Below, piece after piece: positions 36,457 to 44,225 of a DNA stretch of 44,570 nt. The notes under the pieces were generated by a model, which saw nothing but the letters and a program-made list of their open reading frames with translations, ran no database searches and was not told where the DNA came from. The stretch covers positions 1 to 44,570 of the forward strand of contig SSGN01000059.1 of NCBI GenBank assembly GCA_008016945.1, in the 5' to 3' direction. A program made the position numbers and the translations under genes. The stretch's first letter is position 1. Each line of letters begins with the position of its first letter. The stretch comes from Flavobacteriales bacterium. GTDB taxonomy: Bacteria > Bacteroidota > Bacteroidia > Flavobacteriales > PHOS-HE28.

Positions 36457-36548
36457 CGCCTTCATACGGACCGCCCCGTGATCGGGTTACCCCCATTCAT
36501 ACCGCGCCTCCACGGCAACCCTGGGGACCGAAGGCCGTATGAACGGCG
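36457..36548. promoter_or_regulatory. Inverted repeat in the divergent region between PKD adhesin and flavoprotein genes
   Basis: CGCCTTCATACGG (36457-36469) faces CCGTATGAACGGCG (36535-36548), identical as an inverted pair except for one extra base. A third TTCATAC core lies at 36496-36502. The three GTATGAA cores within 87 bases look like operator sites serving both divergent genes. No factor can be named. Confidence 0.4.
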
Positions 36549-36590
36549 CAATGCCCCCCTACCCGGGCTTCCGTTGAAAATTCCGACCGT

Positions 36591-38084
36591 ATGGAACACT
36601 TCGACCTTTGTGTGATCGGTGGCGGACCCGCCGGATACGCGGCAGCCATGCGCGCCATCGACCTGGGGAAACGCACCCTTCTGATCGAGCGTGACCGCAT
36701 CGGTGGCACGGGCATCTTCAATGGCGCACTCGCATCCAAGACCCTCTGGGAGGTGGCGAACCGTGTATCCAGTACCAACGCGCTCATGCGCACCCGAGGC
36801 CGTGAACCATTCAGCCTGAGCTGGGAAGAAGTGGGCAAAGCGATGAACGAGGCCATCTTCGAACGCAAATACCTCTACGCCTGCCACATGCAGATGCTCG
36901 CCAACAACAAGGTGGGCCCCTTGCTGTTCCGGCATGAACGCGGCAGCGGTCGGTTCCTCAGCCCACATACGGTACGCATCGAACGCCCCGGCTACAGCAC
37001 GGACATCCAGGCCGACCACTTCATCGTGGCCACTGGAAGCAGGCCCCGCACCGTCGCCGAGATCCCCGTGGATGAACAGCACATCTACACCAGCGACGGC
37101 ATCTTCGGCATCGAGGAACTCCCACGCAGCATCGTCATCATCGGCGCCGGGGTCATCGGTTGTGAGTTCGCCACCATCTTCTCCAATCTCGGGGCTACAC
37201 AGGTACACCTGATCGATCGTGCCGACCGCATCCTCCCCTTCGAAGATGCCGATGTCTCAGAGCTCGTTGCCCGGAACCTCGAACGAAAAGGGGTGATCAT
37301 CCATCGGGCGGCGAAACTCGAACATATCGCGGTGGAGCAGGGAGCTGTTCGCTATGAGCTCTCCTACGCCGATGGTCGCCATGAGACCGTTCGCGTGGAA
37401 AAGGCCTTGCTCTCCGTTGGTCGCACACCGAACCTCGAGGGCCTCGGGCTGGAACGAACGGGACTCCAGCCGGACTCCAGAACAGGTTCGATCCATGCTT
37501 CCGACACACGCACCGCCCTACCTCACATCCATGTGGTGGGTGATGCCACGGGTACCAATATGCTGGTGAACCTGGGCGAGATGGAAGGCCGGCATGCCGT
37601 GGAGCGGATCTGGGCGGAAAAGACGGAACCGCTCAGCTACGACAATGTCAGCACGATCATGTTCCTTGACCCCGAAGTGGCAGGGGTGGGATCGAACGAG
37701 CAAGACTGCCAGAAACGCGGTATCGCCTACCGCATGGCCCGGATCGACTATTCATGCCTGGCACGTGCCATCGCCATGCGGCGCACCCAGGGATTCTTCA
37801 AAGTACTTGTGACCAATGATGCGGAAATGCGCGTGCTCGGCATGCGCGCGGTGGGGGAACATGCCTCCAGCGCGATCCAAGCCGTGGCCCTGATGATCCG
37901 CTCGGGAACACCCATCCATGAACTCTCCGAACTGGTCCACCCCCATCCAAGCATCACCGAAGGCGTGCAGGAATGTGCCCGCATGCTGTTGGGGCACAGC
38001 CTGTTCAAACCAACGGTGTTCGAGGACCGCATGCAGTGCTACACGTGGACCCCTCCTGCGCTGAGCGATGCGGAAGCGGCCTGA
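36591..38084 (+). CDS. Lipoamide-dehydrogenase-like flavoprotein without redox-active cysteines
   Basis: The 497-residue protein has the FAD motif CVIGGGPAGYAAA at residues 7-19, an NAD(P) motif IVIIGAGVIGCEFA, the second FAD motif HIHVVGDATG and the dimerisation domain of the class I disulfide reductases. The C-terminal His-Glu pair is kept (HPHPSITE, about His452 and Glu457). The redox disulfide is not: the canonical GGTCLNxGCIPSK reads GGTGIFNGALASK, with Gly41 and Ala46 replacing both cysteines. It cannot work as a dithiol oxidoreductase. A transhydrogenase or NAD(P)H-quinone type reaction is possible but unproven. The stop lies two bases from that of the convergent cytochrome peroxidase gene. 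Confidence 0.9.
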   Translation: MEHFDLCVIGGGPAGYAAAMRAIDLGKRTLLIERDRIGGTGIFNGALASKTLWEVANRVSSTNALMRTRGREPFSLSWEEVGKAMNEAIFERKYLYACHMQMLANNKVGPLLFRHERGSGRFLSPHTVRIERPGYSTDIQADHFIVATGSRPRTVAEIPVDEQHIYTSDGIFGIEELPRSIVIIGAGVIGCEFATIFSNLGATQVHLIDRADRILPFEDADVSELVARNLERKGVIIHRAAKLEHIAVEQGAVRYELSYADGRHETVRVEKALLSVGRTPNLEGLGLERTGLQPDSRTGSIHASDTRTALPHIHVVGDATGTNMLVNLGEMEGRHAVERIWAEKTEPLSYDNVSTIMFLDPEVAGVGSNEQDCQKRGIAYRMARIDYSCLARAIAMRRTQGFFKVLVTNDAEMRVLGMRAVGEHASSAIQAVALMIRSGTPIHELSELVHPHPSITEGVQECARMLLGHSLFKPTVFEDRMQCYTWTPPALSDAEAA

Positions 38085-38086
38085 GC

Positions 38087-39202
38087 CTATGGTTCGCCCG
38101 GATCGCTGAACGCCGTGTTGTTCACGAAATCCATGTCCGTCAGCGAGTTCAGGAAAGCCAGCAGGTATTGCTTCTTCTCCGGGGTAAGCTGAAGGCCACC
38201 CGCCGTGTACTTCATGTTCGGATCAACGGTGGCCGATGCGTGCCCTCCTGAGTTGTAGTGTTCCACCACCTCCTCGAGCGTGGCGAAACGTCCATCGTGC
38301 ATGTAGGGCGCGGTCAGTGCTATGTTGCGCAACGTCGGTGTCTTGAACATGCCCATATCCTGCGCCAAACCCGTGATACCGCCCGCACCCAGGTCCGTGA
38401 ACACGCTATCCAGGCCGTTGTTGTGCAGCGCTCCGTCCGTGAAACGCCCTCCCGCGAACGGGTGACAATGGAAACAATCGAATCCGCCCTGGCCTAAGGG
38501 CACCGCAGGCGGATAGCCCCCTTCCATATCCCAGAGGGTCAGGCCCATGGTGGCCTCGAACGACAGCAAGCCTTCTCCCCGCTGATACTTATCGAACGGA
38601 GCGTTCCCACTGATCATGGTGCGCATGAACTGTGCGATGGCCTTCGCCACCAGCAGGGAATCGATCGTACTGGTGCCGAACGCACCCAGAAAGAGGTCCG
38701 GATACGCATCATGGGCTTGCAACTTGGCCATCGCTTGCGGCCAGGTCTCATGCATCTCGATCGGATCACGCACGGGGCGTAACACCTGTTCCTCCAGCGT
38801 GAGCACGCGTCCATCCCAGAAATACCGGGTATCCCATGCCAAGTTCGCCAAGGCCATGGAATTACGTGTCCCTTGGAACCCATCGATGCCCGTGCTCACC
38901 CGATTCCCATTGTCCGTGAAGGCTGCCGCTGGCGCATGGCACGATGCACAGGACATGGTGTTATTCCCGGACAACAGCTCCTCGTAGAACAGGAAGCGCC
39001 CCAGCGCAATACCCTCCACGGTGAACGGATTGTCCGCAGGGATGGGCATCGGCGGGAAGTTCGCTGGAACCGGCACGAACGCCGGTGTGGCAGGCGTAGG
39101 CGGAACCGGTGTCGGTGCAGGCGGCGGACCATCATCACGCTTGCAGCCCACTGAAACAACGATGATGGACAGCACGATCAACGAATGGGTTCCGATCTTC
39201 AT
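38087..39202 (-). CDS. Di-haem cytochrome c peroxidase/MauG-like lipoprotein (second copy)
   Basis: The 371-residue protein has a lipoprotein signal ending VVSVGC (Cys20), a proline-rich linker (PPPAPTPVPPTP), and two CxxCH haem sites, CASCH (85-89) and CFHCH (243-247). The family segment KTPTLRNIALTAPYMHDGRF follows the second haem. The family reduces hydrogen peroxide or, in the MauG/MbnH branch, oxidises residues of a partner protein. It overlaps the upstream paralogue by ATGA and lies in one operon with an MbnP-type gene, so a protein-modifying role on MbnP is plausible. The two paralogues have clearly diverged, so they are unlikely to be recent copies. Confidence 0.92.
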   Translation of the reverse strand: MKIGTHSLIVLSIIVVSVGCKRDDGPPPAPTPVPPTPATPAFVPVPANFPPMPIPADNPFTVEGIALGRFLFYEELLSGNNTMSCASCHAPAAAFTDNGNRVSTGIDGFQGTRNSMALANLAWDTRYFWDGRVLTLEEQVLRPVRDPIEMHETWPQAMAKLQAHDAYPDLFLGAFGTSTIDSLLVAKAIAQFMRTMISGNAPFDKYQRGEGLLSFEATMGLTLWDMEGGYPPAVPLGQGGFDCFHCHPFAGGRFTDGALHNNGLDSVFTDLGAGGITGLAQDMGMFKTPTLRNIALTAPYMHDGRFATLEEVVEHYNSGGHASATVDPNMKYTAGGLQLTPEKKQYLLAFLNSLTDMDFVNNTAFSDPGEP

Positions 39203-40212
39203 GGCAATTGGTCGAGAGAGCGTTCGTCGGTGAGCGCATGGAGGAAGGAGACCAGGTCCGTACGCTGTTGATCCGTAAGTGTAAAGCTCGACATCAGCGG
39301 GCTTCGGTTCAAGTGAGGCAGCCCACCGGATGCGAAATGATCCACCACCTCCTCGAGGGTGGCCATGGCGCCATCGTGCATGTACGGCGCGGTGAGCGCC
39401 ACATTCCGCAGGGTGGGCACCTTGAACTTCCCCACATCGTCCGGATCGAGGCTGATCCTGGCACGACCCACATCGGTATACTCCAGGTACTGCCCGATGT
39501 TCTGGTAGCTGTGGTCGCTCAAGTCGAAGCCACCATGGCAGGCCGTGCAGTTCAGCACCGGGCCGCTGAACAGCTGCCAGCCTCTCAACTCCTCCTCGGT
39601 CAAGGCGTGGACATCGCCCTGATAGTAGAACCGATCGAACCGCGACCAGCCGCTGATCAAGGTGCGCTCGTAGGCGGCGATGGACCGGGTGATCACGTAT
39701 GGATCCAACGCCCGACCATAGGCCAGCTGGCTCAAGCGGTGAAGCTCCACCGCACCGGCCAGGCGCTCCGCAGCACCTTGCAACGTGTGATCCATTTCGG
39801 TGGGTTCCTGGACCGGCGCGATCACCTGGGCCTCCAGGGTGGGCACGCCACCATCGCGGAACAAGGCCGGGTGATAGGCCACATTCGCCAAGGTGGGTGC
39901 ATTGCGCATGCCCACACGGCCATCGACCCCCTCGCTCACGGACAGCGTATCACTGAACGCATGAGCAGGCCGGTGGCAACTCGCACAGGACACCGTGCCA
40001 TCGCGCGACAGACGAGCATCGAAGAAGAGGGCCTTGCCGAGCGTAACGGATGCCTGCGTCATGGGGTACTCCGAAGGGACCTCGGGCATCGGAGCTCCGG
40101 GGGGCAGTGCCCACACATAGGGCGTATCGTGCTCGCCGACCGTTAGGCCTGGATCCTTGCGGCAGGCCAGCAATGCCATGCCCAACAGCAGGTATGCACA
40201 GGTCCTCTTCAC
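39199..40212 (-). CDS. Di-haem cytochrome c peroxidase/MauG-like lipoprotein (first copy)
   Basis: The 337-residue protein has a lipobox ALLAC (Cys17) and two haem sites, CASCH (76-80) and CTACH (222-226), with KVPTLRNVALTAPYMHDGAM after the second. It also has FDARLSRDGTVSC and NAPTLANVAYHP segments typical of the family. It overlaps the MbnP-type gene upstream and its paralogue downstream, each by ATGA, giving a three-gene transcription unit with shared translation. In methanotrophs the di-haem MbnH converts a tryptophan of MbnP to kynurenine. Which of the two copies here would do so cannot be told from sequence. Confidence 0.92.
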   Translation of the reverse strand: MKRTCAYLLLGMALLACRKDPGLTVGEHDTPYVWALPPGAPMPEVPSEYPMTQASVTLGKALFFDARLSRDGTVSCASCHRPAHAFSDTLSVSEGVDGRVGMRNAPTLANVAYHPALFRDGGVPTLEAQVIAPVQEPTEMDHTLQGAAERLAGAVELHRLSQLAYGRALDPYVITRSIAAYERTLISGWSRFDRFYYQGDVHALTEEELRGWQLFSGPVLNCTACHGGFDLSDHSYQNIGQYLEYTDVGRARISLDPDDVGKFKVPTLRNVALTAPYMHDGAMATLEEVVDHFASGGLPHLNRSPLMSSFTLTDQQRTDLVSFLHALTDERSLDQLP

Positions 40213-40988
40213 TCCGGAATGAAGCTATGCACGATGTTCTCCGTGAGCTTCAACGCCAGCGTATGAGCGGGATCACTGCCATGCGATGCGTTCTCCACGG
40301 CAAGGTCAAGTGTGTCCGAGGCCGAGTGGAAGAAACGATCCACCGCGAGCTCCAGCACCAGTTCGCTGGTGCCGCCTGCCGTGATCGAAAGCGATGAGGC
40401 CAGGGGCAGGTCGAACACACGATAGCACACGTTCATGCCGGTGTGCATGGAGAAGGGCTGTAGCACAGGTCCTGTACCCGTGCTGGTGGTATCGTACTTC
40501 CCATCGAACATCACGAAACGATAGCCGGACCCCCAACTCCAATACGTCCCATGCGACAGGCTCAGCGGGTGGCCCGAGGCGTAGTTGATCGGATCCACGT
40601 CGTTCAACGCTTGTGGCACGCCAAGGCCCATACCCAGACCAGACCATGTTCCCGTAGGCAACCCGCTCCACACCGCGGTATCGCCGCCATGCAGCATATC
40701 GAACAACTCCACATCCTTCACCGTGGTGGCCCCTGAGCCGTTCACCAGCTGCACGTTACCCAGATAGAACTTCAGCATCTCCACCTTCACCCGATAGCCG
40801 CTCACGTTCTCATACGTCTGGTGAAGCGCGAACGGTACGCCATTCCATGTAGGTTTGATGATCAGCTTCAAACTCCCGGTGGTAGGCGTGGGTACAGGAT
40901 CAGGCTCCACGGTGTCGTCCGGACGACAGGTGACCAGGACGAGCGGAAGGATGAGCGCGAGGACGGTCCTGCTGAGGGTGGACATCAT
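40209..40988 (-). CDS. MbnP-family copper-binding lipoprotein
   Basis: The 259-residue protein (tandem ATGs at 40988 and 40985) has a lipobox LVLVTC (Cys21), a short acidic/proline linker and the MbnP-like body. VKVEMLKFYLGNVQL, GHPLSLSHGTYWSWGSGYRF and VELFDMLHGG are the recognisable blocks. The W-x-W (Trp150 and Trp152) lies where, as I recall, family members carry the tryptophan oxidised to kynurenine by an MbnH-type di-haem enzyme for copper binding. The adjacent two di-haem genes fit that. No methanobactin biosynthesis genes (precursor peptide, MbnB/MbnC) are present, so a general copper-handling role is more likely. An exact TAACTTTG promoter box lies upstream. Confidence 0.88.
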   Translation of the reverse strand: MMSTLSRTVLALILPLVLVTCRPDDTVEPDPVPTPTTGSLKLIIKPTWNGVPFALHQTYENVSGYRVKVEMLKFYLGNVQLVNGSGATTVKDVELFDMLHGGDTAVWSGLPTGTWSGLGMGLGVPQALNDVDPINYASGHPLSLSHGTYWSWGSGYRFVMFDGKYDTTSTGTGPVLQPFSMHTGMNVCYRVFDLPLASSLSITAGGTSELVLELAVDRFFHSASDTLDLAVENASHGSDPAHTLALKLTENIVHSFIPE

Positions 40989-41027
40989 ACGTATGCTTTA
41001 ACTGGCTCCGGGTTGACCGGCATCATA

Positions 41028-41035
41028 CAAAGTTA
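41028..41035 (-). promoter_or_regulatory. Consensus -7 promoter element (TAACTTTG) for the mbnP operon
   Basis: On the minus strand TAACTTTG matches TAnnTTTG exactly. It lies 39 bases upstream of the first MbnP ATG, in the 126-base gap to the divergent helicase-nuclease gene. No clear -33 TTTG is seen. Confidence 0.5.
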
Positions 41036-41114
41036 GGGCATTGCGCAGGGGGTGGCAGTGATGTTCATCACCCGATCCATGACCGGAATAGCAAAGCTAT
41101 CTTGCCCTCCTACG

Positions 41115-44100
41115 ATGTTCCGCGTACTTCATAGTTCGGCTGGTGCAGGCAAGACCCATGCCCTGGTGAAGCACTACCTGACCCATTGCTTAGGCACCAG
41201 CGACCACGGGGCCTACCGCCACGTGCTGGCGCTCACCTTCACCAACAAGGCCGCCGCCGAGATGAAGGGGCGCGTGATCGGCTACCTCGAAGGCCTGGCG
41301 AAAAGCGGGGCCTATGACGGTGCCCTGGCCGATGTGGCCGAGCAGCTCAAACAACAAGCCGGCATCGACGACAAAGAGCTCGGTCGCCGGGCGAGCGTGG
41401 TGCTCAGCCACATGCTGCACCATTGGGAAGATGTGGCCATCAGCACCATCGATGCCTTCACGCGCCGCGTGGTGAAGCCCTTTGCGCGGGACCTGCGCAT
41501 GGACCAGGACCTGCGCATGACCACCGAACAGGACCACTACCGGCAGGAGGCGGTGAACACCTTGATCGACCGCGCCGGGGACGATGCGCACATCACCGAG
41601 CTCCTGACCCAGGCCTGTTCCCAACTCCTGCTCGAAGAACGCCCATGGGACCCCACCAAGCCGCTGATGGACCTGAGCCGGGAACTGCTCAATGAACGGT
41701 CCATCGGTCCATTGATGGAACTGCGCGAGTGGTCCCTACAGGACATGACCGCGTTGATGGAGCGCCTGAACAAGGAGACCAAGGAGTTCCGCGACAAAGC
41801 ACGGGCCATCGGACGGGATGCCGTGGACCTCTTCGAACGTGCTGGCATCCGCAAGGAGGACATCGCCTACAGTGGTGCCATCGTCGGGTACTTCCGAAAG
41901 CTGGCGGACTTCTCCGGCGAATGGCCATCCGCAGGTCCCCATACCCGCGCCCCCATCGAAAAGGGGAAATGGAACTCCGCCAAGGCCACCGCAGACACCA
42001 TCGCTGTACTGCAGGGCTTGGCTGCGCGTGCCACCGCGCTCTTCAACGCATCGGAAAGCCTGTGCGAAGAGGGGCTGAGAACATACCAGGTCCAACGTTC
42101 AGTGGCTCGTGAACTGCTCCCCACATACGCCCTGCACAGCCTCGACACCACGTTGGAAGAACTGAAGAACGAGGATGGCGTGGCCTTCTTCAGCGACCTC
42201 ACCCGCCGTGTGGCCGAGGTGGTGAAGAACGAACCGGTCCCCTTCATCTATGAGCGCCTCGGTGAACGCTACCGCCATTTCCTGATCGACGAGTTCCAGG
42301 ACACCTCCCTGCTCCAATGGAACGCCTTGCTCCCGCTCCTCGAGAACGCCCTGTCCACCGGAGGCAGTGTGTTGCTCGTTGGCGATGGGAAGCAAGCCAT
42401 CTACCGCTGGCGCAACGGCGAAGTACGCCTCTTCGTGGAGCTTCCATCACTCTTCGGACTGGACCGGACCGACGACGCCCAGGTGCAACGCGAAGCGACC
42501 CTGCGACGCACCTATGTGGAAGGCGAACCGCTCGCACACAACCGACGCTCCGCACAACGTGTGATCGCGTTCAACAACGCGCTCTTCAACGAACTCCCAA
42601 GCGTGCTTTCACCGGCCTTGCAGAAGGTGTACCACGCCCAGGAACAGCAGCATTGGCGGAACGACCTGGGCACCGTACGCATCACCCTGGACAAGGAGAA
42701 GAACTCCGGAGCGGAACTGCAGAACGCCATCGCACACCATGCGTTATCCACGCTAAAGGAAGCACTGGCGAACGGATACGCACCCGGCGATGTGGCCGTG
42801 TTGGTGCGATCCAAACGCACGGGTCGCCTCATCGCCGAACACCTTCTTGAACATGGCTTCCCGGTCCTGTCACCCGATGGACTTCAGCTGGCCGCCGATC
42901 CCGCCGTACAATTACTCGTGGAATGCCTTCGGCATCTGGTACAAGGTGATGACATCAGTGCCGCACGGGCCCTTCAATGGCATGCCATCCTTTCGAACAC
43001 CACCGATGCGAACACACCCATCGGCTGGTCGATCCCCCTTGGCTCCAAGGGGAGGCCAGAGGCCACCCGAGCGCTGAAGGCCCTCCTTACCGAACACCGC
43101 GCCACCACGCTGAAGACCTCGCTGACGGCCTTCGTGGACGGGCTGGCCCGTGGCTTCGGCTTGTGTCCCGGAGAGGACAGCACGCTCCTCACCTTCCTGG
43201 ACGAAACGCACGCCTGGAGCACGGCCAACACACAGGACATCATCGGCTTCCTCGAACACTGGGACCGGACAGGTGGTGACCGGAGCAATGCTGCTGCGGA
43301 CGGAACGAATGCCATACAGGTGATGACCGTTCACAAGTCCAAGGGCCTGGAATTCCCCGTGGTGATCGTGCCAGATGCGCGCATGGTATCTTCTCGCGTA
43401 CACAGCGAGCTGCTGTGGATGGCGCCCGGCGATGCCGTTCCCGAACTGGAACAGGCGTTGGTGCGGGAAAGCACGGTGCTCCGCGAACTCGGCATGGCCG
43501 AACTGACAGAGGAACACAGCCTCCGCGAACTGGACGCCCTCAACCTCCTGTACGTGGCCTTCACACGGGCCAGTAAGCAACTGCATGTCTTCGTACCCCA
43601 CGCCACCGACACCGTCACCAAAGCGCTGACCGCCTTCGTGGACGCCAGACCCGACCTGACCTTCACCGCCATGGAGCCCGCTGCCCAGGGCGAGGTCAAG
43701 GAGCCGGACCAGGCCTGGCTCCTGCGCGATGTGGCCACGCCCGAGATCGGAGTGCCTTGGAGCATACGCACCGAAGGCAAGGACGCACGGGACGCACGGG
43801 CCGAGCGCGATCGTGGCACCACGCTGCATGCCATCATAGCCGCCACCACCACTGCCGCCGACCTGCCCGCCGCACTGGCCAATGCCGTGGCACGCGGTGC
43901 TCTGGACACTGAAGAAGCCCAAGCACTGGAACCGCGACTTGCAGCGATGATCGGTGCGGAGCCCCTGTTCAAATGGTTCGCCCCAGGCGCGGATGTACGG
44001 TCCGAAGCCGCGATCATCACCGCCGATGGACATGGCCTTCGCCCCGACCGGGTGCTCCGCGACAGCCATGGCACACATGTGCTCGAGATCAAGACCGGCC

Positions 44101-44225
44101 AACGCGCCAGCACACATGCACAACAACTCCGCACCTATCTCGACGTGATCCGTTCCATGGATGGAACGCCGGTGACCGGGCTGATCTGGTACTTGATGGA
44201 CGGTGGTTCGCAACCGGTGACCTGA
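41115..44225 (+). CDS. AddA/RecB-like UvrD-family helicase with C-terminal PD-(D/E)XK nuclease
   Basis: The protein has 1036 residues from the ATG at 41115, which opens MFRVLHSSAGAGKTHALVK; 21 codons of open frame upstream are not used. SF1A motifs are Walker A SSAGAGKT, Walker B LIDEFQDTS, motif III VGDGKQAIYRWRNGE, motif V VMTVHKSKGLEFPVVIV and motif VI LLYVAFTRAS. The last 150 residues carry a nuclease: GTTLHAII, RPDRVLRDSHGTHVLEIKTG (the D...ExK core) and HAQQLRTYLDVI. It should unwind and resect DNA ends for recombination. AddA normally pairs with AddB, which is not in the window. Its stop overlaps the ElaA start (TGATG). Confidence 0.92.
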   Translation: MFRVLHSSAGAGKTHALVKHYLTHCLGTSDHGAYRHVLALTFTNKAAAEMKGRVIGYLEGLAKSGAYDGALADVAEQLKQQAGIDDKELGRRASVVLSHMLHHWEDVAISTIDAFTRRVVKPFARDLRMDQDLRMTTEQDHYRQEAVNTLIDRAGDDAHITELLTQACSQLLLEERPWDPTKPLMDLSRELLNERSIGPLMELREWSLQDMTALMERLNKETKEFRDKARAIGRDAVDLFERAGIRKEDIAYSGAIVGYFRKLADFSGEWPSAGPHTRAPIEKGKWNSAKATADTIAVLQGLAARATALFNASESLCEEGLRTYQVQRSVARELLPTYALHSLDTTLEELKNEDGVAFFSDLTRRVAEVVKNEPVPFIYERLGERYRHFLIDEFQDTSLLQWNALLPLLENALSTGGSVLLVGDGKQAIYRWRNGEVRLFVELPSLFGLDRTDDAQVQREATLRRTYVEGEPLAHNRRSAQRVIAFNNALFNELPSVLSPALQKVYHAQEQQHWRNDLGTVRITLDKEKNSGAELQNAIAHHALSTLKEALANGYAPGDVAVLVRSKRTGRLIAEHLLEHGFPVLSPDGLQLAADPAVQLLVECLRHLVQGDDISAARALQWHAILSNTTDANTPIGWSIPLGSKGRPEATRALKALLTEHRATTLKTSLTAFVDGLARGFGLCPGEDSTLLTFLDETHAWSTANTQDIIGFLEHWDRTGGDRSNAAADGTNAIQVMTVHKSKGLEFPVVIVPDARMVSSRVHSELLWMAPGDAVPELEQALVRESTVLRELGMAELTEEHSLRELDALNLLYVAFTRASKQLHVFVPHATDTVTKALTAFVDARPDLTFTAMEPAAQGEVKEPDQAWLLRDVATPEIGVPWSIRTEGKDARDARAERDRGTTLHAIIAATTTAADLPAALANAVARGALDTEEAQALEPRLAAMIGAEPLFKWFAPGADVRSEAAIITADGHGLRPDRVLRDSHGTHVLEIKTGQRASTHAQQLRTYLDVIRSMDGTPVTGLIWYLMDGGSQPVT

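Noticed and set aside
40209..40988. MbnP as evidence for methanobactin production
   Set aside because: No precursor peptide, MbnB/MbnC or TonB receptor is nearby; MbnP and MauG-like pairs also occur without methanobactin.
43788..43806. Direct repeat of GACGCACGG inside the helicase-nuclease gene
   Set aside because: A nine-base in-frame duplication encoding a short DAR repeat; it is trivial and causes no disruption.
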